A DNA stretch of 47,849 bases from Paranoxybacillus sp035645275 (GTDB lineage: Bacteria > Bacillota > Bacilli > Bacillales > Anoxybacillaceae). Numbering within the stretch: position 1 is the first letter of the stretch; every line of letters begins with the position of its first letter. The position numbers were made by a program, and so were the translations under genes. Below, in pieces: positions 16,338 through 24,727 of this stretch. The notes beneath the pieces were generated by a model. It was given only the letters and a program-made list of their open reading frames with translations. It was not told the DNA's origin and did no database searches. Location: assembly GCA_035645275.1 (NCBI GenBank), contig DASQMX010000006.1:1-47849 (forward strand), given 5' to 3'.

Positions 16338-16466
16338 ACTTTGTTTTGTTTTTTTCCGGGCTGAATCCTGCTTATACGTTCCTGTTTCTATTGTTGTCGT
16401 TCCTTGCCCTTGAACTTCTGGTGAACCCAATCCCGTCTTCGATGGGTCTTTACGGCGTTTTGGCAT
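16335..16466 (-). CDS. YuzL-like small basic protein
   Basis: 43 residues beginning MPKRRKDPSKTGLGSPEVQG, then a QGTTTIETGTYKQDSARKK segment. This fits the YuzL family of bacilli (function unknown, thought sporulation-linked) in length, K/R-D-PSK start and GQGTTT-ETG middle. I start at the ATG at 16466, 7 nt after GGAGGTG; another ATG two codons earlier is too close to that site. It ends inside the nested terminator, which probably serves it. Confidence 0.65.
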   Translation of the reverse strand: MPKRRKDPSKTGLGSPEVQGQGTTTIETGTYKQDSARKKTKQS

Positions 16467-16513
16467 TTTCATCACCTCCACACCTTAAATTCCCCTAAAA
16501 TTTTCTCTTCATA

Positions 16514-16654
16514 CTAGTCAGCGATCGCCTTCAATATTTTCAATGTAAACCGTATCAAGGAAGGAAAAAACTCAACAATGATATTGCCGGCAAATTCAAC
16601 GAATACATCATAAATCACGCTTCGGCTGTTCCGCTTCTTATCGTCTTTCTTCAT
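16514..16654 (-). CDS. Small conserved-looking 46-residue protein, unknown
   Basis: Starts MKKDDKKRNSRSVIYDVFVE and ends in a hydrophobic/amphipathic tail containing IIVEFFPSLIRFTLKILKAI. The ATG at 16654 has GGGGGAGAGGA immediately upstream and overlaps the end of the YpiP-like gene by 17 bp, so it is probably translated from the same transcript. One C-terminal membrane-associating helix seems likely. I do not recognise the family. Confidence 0.5.
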   Translation of the reverse strand: MKKDDKKRNSRSVIYDVFVEFAGNIIVEFFPSLIRFTLKILKAIAD

Positions 16655-17435
16655 TCCTCTCCCCCAACTCGATCGTCGCAAAGTGAAATTTTGCTGTTTT
16701 GCGTACATAAACAGTAAAATCAAATCGTTCAAATCGCGTGCTTTTCCAATGATCTTTTAAGACAACTCGCTTTCTTGCCACCCGTTTTGCTTCCGCAATA
16801 ACCTCTTCGGTCAGTTCTGTATATAAGGCAAATGGTTTTATTCCTTTAATCCCGTCCGACTCTAAAATCGCTTCTTCAAACATCGGGTCAAAATAGACGA
16901 CATCAAAAGAGCGGTCAGGCAACGATGCTAAAAAAGTCCGATAATCGTTCTGGATGACTTGAATTCGCCGCATCGCTTCATTCATTTTTTCTAGCCCTGA
17001 ATCCCAATGTTGAAGCCCGTGCTTTACTAAATAAGCAATATAGCGATTTCCTTCAATTCCTGTCACCTTCCCGCTTTCCCCAACAACCGTACTGGCTACG
17101 ATACTGTCAGAGGCAAGTCCGAGCGTACAATCAAGAAAGGACATCCCTTTGGTTAGTTTTGTCGCTTGCAAAAATGGTTCGCTCTCTCCCCGTAAAATTC
17201 GTTTCACACGAAACATTGCTGAATTCGGGTGAAAGAATAGTGGTTCATCTCCATTCATCGGCCGAATTTCTAAACGGTTTTTTCCGACAACAAGAACATC
17301 ATCATGCCATTGCCGCTGAATGGCCTCAACGGATGATTTGTTCCTTGTTACATATCGTATACGTAATTCGTTAGCAATTTGTTTCGCTTTTTCAATCATT
17401 TCTTTATTTGTTCGTCCTGCTGTTGTAACAATCAT
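16638..17435 (-). CDS. ypiP: SAM-dependent methyltransferase, YpiP/RsmJ-like
   Basis: 265 residues counted from the ATG at 17435, which has AAGGA about 9 nt upstream (an in-frame ATG at 17477 lacks one). The Rossmann core shows FLDCTLGLASDSIVASTVVG, then GIEGNRYIAYLV for the SAM site and FDVVYFDPMFEEAI for the catalytic loop. This matches the RsmJ (DUF548) domain that methylates 16S rRNA in Gammaproteobacteria; bacillar YpiP homologs are not, to my knowledge, characterised. The position next to yphP and ilvD matches B. subtilis. Confidence 0.75.
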   Translation of the reverse strand: MIVTTAGRTNKEMIEKAKQIANELRIRYVTRNKSSVEAIQRQWHDDVLVVGKNRLEIRPMNGDEPLFFHPNSAMFRVKRILRGESEPFLQATKLTKGMSFLDCTLGLASDSIVASTVVGESGKVTGIEGNRYIAYLVKHGLQHWDSGLEKMNEAMRRIQVIQNDYRTFLASLPDRSFDVVYFDPMFEEAILESDGIKGIKPFALYTELTEEVIAEAKRVARKRVVLKDHWKSTRFERFDFTVYVRKTAKFHFATIELGERNEERR

Positions 17436-17489
17436 CTTTTCACGTTCCTTTTCGGCTGCATAGAAAAAGGATGCCAAAAAAGCATCCTC

Positions 17490-17924
17490 TTAACAATGTT
17501 TCTCAAATGCAGCGATAATGTTATCCATAATATTTTCCATTGAATTTGCTTCAATATCATGACGTGGAATAAAATGAACGACTTCTTTTCCTTTTAAAAG
17601 TGCCATCGATGGGGACGATGGTTCAATGCCAACAAAATATTCGCGCATTTTCGCCGTTGCTTCCTTATCCTGTCCAGCGAACACCGTTACTAAATGATCC
17701 GGTTTTTTGTCGCTGCGAAGCACTGCTTGCGTCGCTGCTGGTCGTGCTAATCCCGCTGCGCATCCACATACGGAATTCACAACAACAAAGGTTGTTCCTT
17801 GAACATTTTCCATAAACTCTTCTACTTCCTCGCTTGTTCGTAACTCTTTAAATCCGGCACGAACTAACTCATCGCGCATCGGTTGAACAAGCTGGCGCAT
17901 ATATTCTTCGTATGCCATTGACAT
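17490..17924 (-). CDS. brxA: Bacilliredoxin BrxA (YphP)
   Basis: 144 residues from the ATG at 17924 (GGAGGG 8 nt upstream). The thioredoxin-like fold carries the diagnostic CGC motif in VVNSVCGCAAGLARPA and ends in HC. BrxA removes bacillithiol from S-bacillithiolated proteins after oxidative stress. FVGIEPSSPSMALLKGKEVV and FIPRHDIE are typical of the family. It precedes ypiP by about 55 bp and probably shares its transcript. Confidence 0.9.
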   Translation of the reverse strand: MSMAYEEYMRQLVQPMRDELVRAGFKELRTSEEVEEFMENVQGTTFVVVNSVCGCAAGLARPAATQAVLRSDKKPDHLVTVFAGQDKEATAKMREYFVGIEPSSPSMALLKGKEVVHFIPRHDIEANSMENIMDNIIAAFEKHC

Positions 17925-17996
17925 ATATGTATCCCTCCAAACTGTTCTCAATGCTAAAAGAATACTATATTTGAATACAAAAAATCAACGAAAATG

Positions 17997-18121
17997 AAAG
18001 AGGCTGTCTCATAAGGGTCTGACCTCACGTATGTTTCACAATATATAGCTCATTTATCCAGCAATGATGTCCTATATATTGTGTTGTGGGGTCTGACCCT
18101 TGGCCTTTGAGACAGCCTCCT
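17997..18121. repeat. Long nested terminator/repeat between brxA and ilvD
   Basis: Outer stem AAAGAGGCTGTCTCA / TGAGACAGCCTCC. Inner inverted arms CACAATATATAG and CTATATATTGTG, flanked by GGGTCTGACC on both sides. It is the most symmetric copy of this family and acts as the ilvD terminator by position. Confidence 0.7.
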
Positions 18122-18128
18122 GTTATTA

Positions 18129-19838
18129 TTATTTTACTTTCACAGTCTGTTTTTCTTCCTCGAACAAATCAGTAACCGCTCCTTTAGATGCACAAGACAC
18201 TAACCGCGCGTATTTTGCGAGAACTCCTTTTTCCTTCAACGGCGGTGCTGTCCACTCCGAGCGGCGGCGCTCAAGTTCTTCGTCTGACACATGAACGGTC
18301 AATTCCTGCGTCTCACTGTCAACCGTGATTAAATCTCCTGTTTTTAATAATGCGATTGGTCCGCCGACTTGTGCTTCCGGTGCGATATGACCAACGACTA
18401 ACCCGTGCGTTCCGCCTGAGAAACGACCGTCCGTTAAGAGGGCTACGCTTTCCCCTAATCCTTTTCCCACTAAAATCGCGGAAATCGAAAGCATTTCCGG
18501 CATTCCCGGGCCGCCTTTAGGACCCTCATAACGAATCACAAGGACATCGCCTGGCTGAATTTCATTGTTTAAAACAGCGGCTGTTGCCTCTTCTTCGGAA
18601 TCAAATACTTTTGCCGGTCCTGTTAAACGTTTCACTTTTAACCCCGAAACTTTCGCGACTGCTCCATTTGGTGCGAGATTTCCTTTTAAAATGACAAGCG
18701 GACCTGTTTCTCTGAGCGGTCGATCAAGCGGATAAATCACCTTTTGTCCTTCTTTTAAATCCGGCCATTCCGCTAAGTTTTCCGCGACCGTTTTACCGGT
18801 TACTGTTAAACAGTCACCATGAAGCAATCCTTCTTTTAACAACAGCTTCATCACAGCTGGAACGCCGCCTGCTTCGTGCAAATCCTGCATGACATAGCGG
18901 CCGCTTGGTTTTAAGTCAGCGATATGCGGAACTTTCTTTTGGATGCGGTCGAAATCATCGATTGTCAAATCGACATCTACTGCATGGGCAATCGCTAACA
19001 AATGGAGAATCGCATTTGTCGAGCCACCAAGTGCCATGACAACGGTAATTGCGTTTTCAAACGCTTTTTTCGTCATAATATCTTTTGGATAAATGCCCTT
19101 TTCTAGCAAGTTGTAAACGGCCAGCCCTGCCTTATAGCAATCCTCTAATTTCAACTCTGTTTCTGCCGGGTTAGAAGAGCTTCCCGGAAGGCTCATCCCC
19201 AGCGCTTCAATCGCTGATGCCATCGTATTTGCTGTGTACATGCCGCCGCAAGAACCGGCTCCTGGACAGGCATTACATTCGATATGATGCAATTCCTCGC
19301 GGCTAATATCACCTTTATTATATTGGCCAACTCCTTCAAACGCAGAAACGATGTCAATATCTTTTCCATGAAGTTTCCCCGGTTTAATCGTACCACCGTA
19401 AACGAAAACTGCAGGCACTTCAGACCGGCCGATCGCAATCATACAGCCCGGCATATTTTTATCACAGCCGCCAATCGCGACAAACGCATCTAACCGTTCC
19501 GCTCCAACAACCGTTTCAATCGAATCGGCAATAACATCACGGCTCGGAAGCGAATAGCGCATTCCTTCTGTACCCATCGAAATTCCATCCGAAACGGTAA
19601 TCGTATTAAATACTAACGGTGCTCCACCTGCGTCTTTAATCCCTTGTTTCGCTTTGAGGGCAAGCTGGTCAATATGTATATTGCACGGCGTTACTTCACT
19701 CCATGTGCTGGCAACGCCAATCATCGGCTTTTTAAAATCTTCATCCGTAAAACCAACAGCGCGAAGCATCGCCCGGTTCGGCGCTCTTTTTACATCGTCG
19801 CTGATTACTTTACTTCGATGTCGCAAATCTTTTTCCAT
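18129..19838 (-). CDS. ilvD: Dihydroxy-acid dehydratase
   Basis: 569 residues. It dehydrates the dihydroxy acids that precede valine and isoleucine and needs an Fe-S cluster and Mg2+. Cluster-binding segments are IGGCDKNMPGCMIAIGR and HIECNACPGAGSCGGMYTANT; VMALGGSTNAILHLLAIAH and TDGRFSGGTHGLVVGHIAPE are family blocks. The start at 19838 is preceded by AGGAGG with 7 nt spacing, better than the first in-frame ATG at 19871. Together with ilvA it supplies branched-chain amino acids. No T-box leader was seen. Confidence 0.95.
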   Translation of the reverse strand: MEKDLRHRSKVISDDVKRAPNRAMLRAVGFTDEDFKKPMIGVASTWSEVTPCNIHIDQLALKAKQGIKDAGGAPLVFNTITVSDGISMGTEGMRYSLPSRDVIADSIETVVGAERLDAFVAIGGCDKNMPGCMIAIGRSEVPAVFVYGGTIKPGKLHGKDIDIVSAFEGVGQYNKGDISREELHHIECNACPGAGSCGGMYTANTMASAIEALGMSLPGSSSNPAETELKLEDCYKAGLAVYNLLEKGIYPKDIMTKKAFENAITVVMALGGSTNAILHLLAIAHAVDVDLTIDDFDRIQKKVPHIADLKPSGRYVMQDLHEAGGVPAVMKLLLKEGLLHGDCLTVTGKTVAENLAEWPDLKEGQKVIYPLDRPLRETGPLVILKGNLAPNGAVAKVSGLKVKRLTGPAKVFDSEEEATAAVLNNEIQPGDVLVIRYEGPKGGPGMPEMLSISAILVGKGLGESVALLTDGRFSGGTHGLVVGHIAPEAQVGGPIALLKTGDLITVDSETQELTVHVSDEELERRRSEWTAPPLKEKGVLAKYARLVSCASKGAVTDLFEEEKQTVKVK

Positions 19839-19938
19839 TTTTATTCCTCCTAGCAATCTATTTTCTAACAAATATAGTACGTTTTACGATATTTTTCAAT
19901 AAGTTTATAAAATTTTGATAATTAGTTATAAATAAATC

Positions 19939-20187
19939 CTAGGTGTATGACAAGAATCTGTCTACCCAGAAAGGAAAATATGAAAAGGAAATTTTTGTTA
20001 TGTATACCTTTGTTCCGATTTTTATTGTTACAGTTGCGTATTTCTCTGTTTTTCCTGATACTACTGTCGACTGATCTATCACTTTGTTCACAGTTGGCGC
20101 CGCTAGAGTTGTTTTATCAACCGTAAACTTTATTGTTGTCTTATTTCCTGCTGCATCTGTTACCTCGAAATTTCCACCATACTTCGG
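19939..20187 (-). pseudogene. Remnant of a bacterial Ig-like repeat surface protein
   Basis: In the frame ending at TAG 19939 the sequence reads EVTDAAGNKTTIKFTVDKTT, then APTVNKVIDQSTVVSGKTEK and YATVTIKIGTKVY. This is a typical bacterial Ig-like (Big) repeat of cell-surface proteins, where VTDAAGNKS..FTVD..APTVN..TD is tandemly repeated. No start, signal peptide or further repeats are present, so it is a single orphan module. It is joined, out of frame, to the 3' end of the DUF1450 gene, overlapping it at 20141-20187. Confidence 0.65.
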
Positions 20188-20401
20188 ACATACGATGATT
20201 CACTTCATAAAAAAGCTCATCAACCGTTGTACCTTTGACAACCTCACCATCTATTAATACAAAAGGGCATTTTTTACAGGTTTTGCACTTACCGAGACAA
20301 TCTTTACGTTTGATTTTTATGCCTTTATAAATTGATTTGAAAAACTTATATAGCTTTTTCGTCTCAAACTCATTTTCGCGACAAAAGTGAATTTTCTCCA
20401 T
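20141..20401 (-). CDS. DUF1450 protein, ferredoxin-like, probably with altered C-terminus
   Basis: 86 residues. The family signature is the cysteine-rich KDCLGKCKTCKKCPFVLIDG followed by EVVKGTTVDELFYEVN. DUF1450 proteins (YuzB-like) resemble thioredoxin-like [2Fe-2S] ferredoxins; here C35, C39, C42 and C45 could bind a cluster or metal. The final residues (SEVWWKFRGNRCSRK) read into an Ig-like remnant in another frame, so the natural C-terminus was probably replaced at about 20175. A Fur box lies 30 bp upstream, suggesting iron repression. The ribosome site AGAGGGG is 12 nt from the ATG, a little far. Confidence 0.7.
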   Translation of the reverse strand: MEKIHFCRENEFETKKLYKFFKSIYKGIKIKRKDCLGKCKTCKKCPFVLIDGEVVKGTTVDELFYEVNHRMSEVWWKFRGNRCSRK

Positions 20402-20430
20402 GTCTTCACGAAACCCCTCTTATTTCTAAT

Positions 20431-20449
20431 GAAAACTATTATCATTATC
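20431..20449 (-). promoter_or_regulatory. Fur box upstream of the DUF1450 gene
   Basis: The minus strand reads GATAATGATAATAGTTTTC, 16 of 19 matches to the Fur box GATAATGATAATCATTATC. Its position just before the DUF1450 gene fits repression under iron-replete conditions. Confidence 0.65.
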
Positions 20450-20514
20450 ACTAATTTTTATGATAACAAAAATTCGTTCCTACGTCATAACAAAATGATG
20501 AAAGGAGACAAAAA

Positions 20515-20645
20515 ATAAAGTGCAACTTCATCAGTGGTGTTTTCTTCATCCCCCACTGATGTTAGTTGAACTTATCGCACTTCTAGCATCTGTTATCTCC
20601 CACCTGTAGAGTTGGGAGTCTTACGGACGATTAGAACGGGATAAA
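20515..20645 (-). repeat. Repeat A copy 4 (inverted)
   Basis: Same element on the minus strand: TTTAT then CCCGTTCTAATCGTCC at the right, CACTTTAT at the left, with both hairpins (hairpin 1 has several mismatches; hairpin 2 is CATCAGTGGGG / CACCACTGATG). It lies 155 bp from a repeat B copy. Confidence 0.75.
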
Positions 20646-20800
20646 AAATTGAGCGCGAAAACGCCCAATTCGTTTCACAATTTTTTACTGTACACTTTTT
20701 TATAAAGTAAGATGGTTCATTAGGGACCCGTGCAAAAAATTAACACTATTGACTTTAGTTCCATCATGAGAACTAAAAATAAGAAAAGCGATACCAACGA

Positions 20801-20860
20801 TGAACCCCTCCCACCTACACTTCACTTAGAGTTGTGAGATGAATCTGAGAAAATGTTAAA
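20801..20860. repeat. Repeat B copy 3 (degenerate)
   Basis: TGAACCCCTCCCACCTACAC then TTCACTTAGAGTTGTGAG and AATGTTAAAA follow the layout of the copies at 152 and 28721, with the right stem arm decayed. The other sequence between 20402 and 20919 shows no gene. Confidence 0.55.
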
Positions 20861-20887
20861 ACGGCAGCGAAATCGCTGCCGTTTTTT
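20858..20887. terminator. Bidirectional terminator after ypgR
   Basis: Perfect stem AAAACGGCAGCG / CGCTGCCGTTTT with loop AAAT and T-tracts on both strands. Confidence 0.9.
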
Positions 20888-20919
20888 GGTGATATCGTAA
20901 CAACTATTTTTCCTCTTAA

Positions 20920-22059
20920 TCATTCACTGCTATTTCCTTTTCTTCTGCTTTCCGTCATTTGCTTCCAAACGGATCCTTTTGCCTCTTCGCCGCCCTCGAT
21001 GCGTTCAATCGCCATCTTTACTTGCATGCTTACTTCAAACTCAGGGTCGTTTTCTGCGGCTTTTAAAGCAGGAAGAGCTGATTCGTCCCCTACCTCATAC
21101 AAAAACATCGCCGCGCGCCAGCGAACCAATTTGCTTGGGTCTTTTAACGCCTCAATCATTACTGGCATCGCTTCAGGATCGCCAATATCCGATAGGCAGT
21201 CCCCAGCTGTACGGCGCACGGAGACTGCTTTATCTTTCAGCGCTTCATAAAGATACGGAAGCACTTTTTTGCCGCCAATCATCCCTAAATAAGCAGTAGC
21301 AAGGCGGCGAATCGCCACTTTTTCGTCTTTTAATGCCTTTGCCAATACCGGCAAATCTTCTTCGGTTGGCTCTGCCATTTGTTCTAAAGCCGCATAGCGT
21401 TTCGTCCAATCTGGATCGTCCAGCATTTCTTCCGTTACTTTAAAGCTTACTCGTTTTTGTGTTTTCGCATGCTCGCCGCTTTTAAACATTTGTACCATCC
21501 GCTCTAACCGTTCCGGCGGATAGGCAGCGGACAATTCTTCAACGATTTCCGCACCGATTTCCTCAAATGTGCCGTAACGCACCCCTTTTTCGACCCATTT
21601 TCGCTCAACGACAATATTTCCGGCATGTTTCTGAGCTTCCAAAACTGCATCCATAAATGGCTTTGGCAAGCCAACTCGTCTTTCTTCCTGACCGTCAGTT
21701 AACTTCACCTGCATGGGCAAGCCATAAAGCATTTGCACATATACTTTCACTTCGCCAAAGCGTTCGTTACGTACTTGTTGATTGTCTTGAATACGGTCAA
21801 CCTCTTCACCAAACGCTTCACGCACTTTTGTTAAAATCTCTTTCCAGTCATATTTCGGATTTCGTTCAATCGCTAAAAAATCCGCCACATGGTAAATGCC
21901 TTTGACTCCTTCAATTTTCATTAATTCTTGAATGATTGCTGGTGCCTTCTCCACATTATCCGGCTTATAGTTATGGCTTGTGCCAAACGGAAGCTCTTCA
22001 TCTAGTAGCACCTTCATTGTATTCGGACTTGGTGTGGGTTCAATGGATTTAATATTCAT
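20920..22059 (-). CDS. ypgR: YpgR: Nfu N-terminal-like domain plus HEAT repeats (CvfC family)
   Basis: 379 residues in two parts. Residues 1-85 resemble the NifU/Nfu N-terminal scaffold domain (IKSIEPTPSPNTMKVLLDEE, with GVKGIYHVADFLAIERNP). From about 215 there are HEAT/PBS-type repeats (YAALEQMAEPTEEDLPVLAK, then AIRRLATAYLGMIGGKKVLP and VRRTAGDCLSDIGDPEAMPV). It matches the conserved virulence factor C family. Nfu-type domains suggest a link to Fe-S assembly, but the Nfu CxxC domain itself is absent, so the role is open. It is the last gene of ypgQ/ABC-F/ypgR, 20 bp after the ATPase. Confidence 0.85.
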   Translation of the reverse strand: MNIKSIEPTPSPNTMKVLLDEELPFGTSHNYKPDNVEKAPAIIQELMKIEGVKGIYHVADFLAIERNPKYDWKEILTKVREAFGEEVDRIQDNQQVRNERFGEVKVYVQMLYGLPMQVKLTDGQEERRVGLPKPFMDAVLEAQKHAGNIVVERKWVEKGVRYGTFEEIGAEIVEELSAAYPPERLERMVQMFKSGEHAKTQKRVSFKVTEEMLDDPDWTKRYAALEQMAEPTEEDLPVLAKALKDEKVAIRRLATAYLGMIGGKKVLPYLYEALKDKAVSVRRTAGDCLSDIGDPEAMPVMIEALKDPSKLVRWRAAMFLYEVGDESALPALKAAENDPEFEVSMQVKMAIERIEGGEEAKGSVWKQMTESRRKGNSSE

Positions 22060-22079
22060 GACACATCCTCCTCATTCAT

Positions 22080-23984
22080 TTATGATTGCAGTGATTCGAC
22101 TAGTTCAGAAAGCTCTGTCCAACGTTCAAGAAGCGCATCGAGCTCTGCACTTAATTGTTCATGTTCGGATGCTAATCTTTGCACTTTTTCATAGTCACTT
22201 GCCGATTGTTCCATTTCCAACGTAATTTCTTGTAATTTCGTCTCCAATGCAGCGATTTTGTCCTCGATTTCTTCCCATTCTTTTTGTTCTTTATAGCTTA
22301 GACGGCGTTTAGCAGGTTTCGCTGCCTGCGCTTGTTCTTTCACTGGGATTGGTTTTGATTCCGCGTTCCCTGCTTTTTTCTTAAGTTGTTCTTCTAAATA
22401 ATTAGAATACTCTCCAAAATATTGAGAAACTTTCCCGTTTCCTTCAAAAATAAGCAACTGCTCCGCTACTTTGTCTAAAAAGTAACGGTCGTGAGAAACG
22501 GTGATGACCACACCCGGAAATGTCTCTAAATAATCTTCAAGAACGGTTAATGTTTGCGTATCTAAATCGTTCGTCGGCTCGTCAAGAAGGAGCACGTTCG
22601 GTTCTGTCATTAAAATTCGTAACAAATACAAACGCCGTTTCTCTCCGCCTGACAATTTATGAATTGGCGTTCCGTGCGTATTCATTGGAAATAAGAAACG
22701 TTCCAGCATTTGCGCTGCAGAAATTGTTTTTCCGTCGGTCGTATGAATAACTTCCCCTGCTTCGCGAATGTATTCAATCATTCGTTTATTTTCATCGATA
22801 TCGACATTTTCTTGCGTGTAATAGGCGATTTTCACCGTTTGCCCCGTTTCAATTTCCCCGCTATCAGGCTGGAGGCGACCAGCAAGCAAGTTTAATAGCG
22901 TCGATTTACCACTTCCGTTTTGTCCGACAATTCCAATTCGGTCTCCTGGTTTTACAAGAAAGCTAAAATGATCTAAAATCACTTGGTTGCCGAATGCTTT
23001 GCTTACATTTTTTAACTCCAACACTTTTTTACCAAGACGGCTGCCGCTTAATGAGATATCCAGGCTACTCTTTTGTTCAATTCCAAGTGACTGCTCTAAC
23101 TGTTCGAATCGTTGGATGCGCGCCTTTTGTTTTGTTGTCCGCGCTTTTGCTCCTCTTCGGATCCACGCTAACTCGCGGCGATATAAGTTTTGCCGTTTGG
23201 CTTTAGCGGCAAGCTCTTGTTCCTCCCGAAGTGCTTTTCCTTCTAAAAATGCAGCATAGTTTCCTGTATAGCTGTAAAGTTTTCCGTTATCTAGCTCTAA
23301 AATGCGGTTTGTCACGCGATCCAAGAAATAACGGTCGTGCGTGACAAGCAAAACGGCCCCACTGTAACGCGCCAAATAATCTTCCAACCAGCGAATCGTT
23401 TCATAGTCGAGATGGTTCGTCGGTTCGTCTAAAATAAGCAAATCTGGCGTTTCAATGAGCGCTTGTGCCAAAGCAACGCGACGCTTTTGACCACCGGAAA
23501 GCTCTCCGATCGTTTTTGTCATGTCATCAATACCTAATTTCGTAAGAATCGCTTTGGCGTTGGAGCTTGCTTCCCATGCATTCATTGCGTCCATTTGCTG
23601 CTGGCAGCGGAAAAGACGTTCTTGTAATTGATTATCAAGAGGATTTTTCTCAAGCTCGGTTAAAACTGTTTCATAGTCACGCAATAAACGAATAAGCGGT
23701 GTATCCCCGTGAAACACTTGTTCCAATACCGTTAAGTTTTCTTGAAAATCAGGCTGTTGCGGCAAATAACCAATCGAATAGTCTTTCGAATGCGTAATCT
23801 GTCCCGCATCCGCAAGCTCAACACCGGCAATAATTTTCAGTAACGTTGACTTTCCTGTCCCATTCACACCAATAATGCCGATGCGTTCTTGTTCTTTAAT
23901 CGTGAACGAAATATCGCGAAATAACGTTTTTTCCGCATAACTTTTCGACAAATTTTCAACCGTTAACATCTTCATATTGCTCAT
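22080..23984 (-). CDS. ABC-F family ATPase (YfmR/Uup-like)
   Basis: 634 residues with two ATPase domains and no membrane part. Domain 1 has Walker A GVNGTGKST, signature LSGGQKRRVALAQ and Walker B LLILDEPTNHLD. Domain 2 has GQNGSGKST, LSGGEKRRLYLLR and VLLLDEPTNDLD. The interdomain linker is rich in Arg/Lys, and a C-terminal coiled coil (about 570-634, containing EEIEDKIAALETKLQEITLE) is typical of the YfmR/Uup group. These proteins act on ribosomes stalled during translation. The start overlaps the end of ypgQ by 29 bp, so it is coupled. In B. subtilis ypgQ and ypgR are neighbours without this gene. Confidence 0.9.
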   Translation of the reverse strand: MSNMKMLTVENLSKSYAEKTLFRDISFTIKEQERIGIIGVNGTGKSTLLKIIAGVELADAGQITHSKDYSIGYLPQQPDFQENLTVLEQVFHGDTPLIRLLRDYETVLTELEKNPLDNQLQERLFRCQQQMDAMNAWEASSNAKAILTKLGIDDMTKTIGELSGGQKRRVALAQALIETPDLLILDEPTNHLDYETIRWLEDYLARYSGAVLLVTHDRYFLDRVTNRILELDNGKLYSYTGNYAAFLEGKALREEQELAAKAKRQNLYRRELAWIRRGAKARTTKQKARIQRFEQLEQSLGIEQKSSLDISLSGSRLGKKVLELKNVSKAFGNQVILDHFSFLVKPGDRIGIVGQNGSGKSTLLNLLAGRLQPDSGEIETGQTVKIAYYTQENVDIDENKRMIEYIREAGEVIHTTDGKTISAAQMLERFLFPMNTHGTPIHKLSGGEKRRLYLLRILMTEPNVLLLDEPTNDLDTQTLTVLEDYLETFPGVVITVSHDRYFLDKVAEQLLIFEGNGKVSQYFGEYSNYLEEQLKKKAGNAESKPIPVKEQAQAAKPAKRRLSYKEQKEWEEIEDKIAALETKLQEITLEMEQSASDYEKVQRLASEHEQLSAELDALLERWTELSELVESLQS

Positions 23985-24618
23985 CCCACTCTTCGTAAAA
24001 TTGTTGTAAAAAACGCTTCATAAATTTATGGCGTTTGATCGCGATTTGTTTCGCACTTTCCGTATTCATAAGTTCTTTTAGTTTTAATAATTTTTCATAA
24101 AAATGATTAATCGCCGTACTGCGGCCTTGGCGGTATTCTTCTTTCGTCATCTTCTCTCGGTAAGGAAGGCTCGGATCGTACATAAGGTGTCCCCGGTTTC
24201 CTGCATACATAAACGTGCGGGCAATGCCGATAGCACCAATGGCATCGAGACGGTCCGCATCTTGTACAACCATTCCCTCAATGGTGTGTGGCTTTTTTCC
24301 GTGTCCCCCCTTAAATGAGACCGAGGAGATAATGTCAATAATATGCTCTTTATCATCGTTAAATAGCGTCATTTGTTCGAGCCAAGAGGTTACAACGGAT
24401 AAGCCCTTCTCTTCGCTTCCAGCGATTTTTTCATCGGCTATGTCATGGAGAAGCGCAGCCATTTCAACAATAAATTCATCGGCACCTTCTTTCTTCGCAA
24501 GCGTAATGCTCATACGCCGAACTCGTTCAATGTGCCACCAGTCATGTCCGCTTGCATCATTTTCAAGCAACGTACGTACATATCGTTCTGTCTTTTCAAT
24601 GATTTCCCGTTTATCCAT
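23956..24618 (-). CDS. ypgQ: YpgQ: HD-domain phosphohydrolase
   Basis: 220 residues from the ATG at 24618 (GAGGG upstream). It is an HD-superfamily enzyme: DASGHDWWHIERVRRM holds the first histidine, AALLHDIADEK the HD pair, and VVQDADRLDAIGAIGIARTF the distal Asp. YpgQ homologs hydrolyse nucleoside triphosphates to monophosphate and pyrophosphate. It begins the ypgQ/ABC-F/ypgR cluster, and bsaA lies upstream on the same strand. Confidence 0.88.
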   Translation of the reverse strand: MDKREIIEKTERYVRTLLENDASGHDWWHIERVRRMSITLAKKEGADEFIVEMAALLHDIADEKIAGSEEKGLSVVTSWLEQMTLFNDDKEHIIDIISSVSFKGGHGKKPHTIEGMVVQDADRLDAIGAIGIARTFMYAGNRGHLMYDPSLPYREKMTKEEYRQGRSTAINHFYEKLLKLKELMNTESAKQIAIKRHKFMKRFLQQFYEEWDEQYEDVNG

Positions 24619-24685
24619 ATCAGCCCTCAGCATTCGATTGTTTTGTCGTTAACTATTGTAACAAAGGAGCGTTTGGTTTGACTAA

Positions 24686-24718
24686 CAAAAAACTGTCTCC
24701 CCCTCCAGAGAGACAGTA
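24686..24718 (-). terminator. Terminator after bsaA
   Basis: Minus-strand stem ACTGTCTC / GAGACAGT followed by TTTTTTG. It separates bsaA from ypgQ. Confidence 0.75.
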
Positions 24719-24727
24719 ATCGATCTA

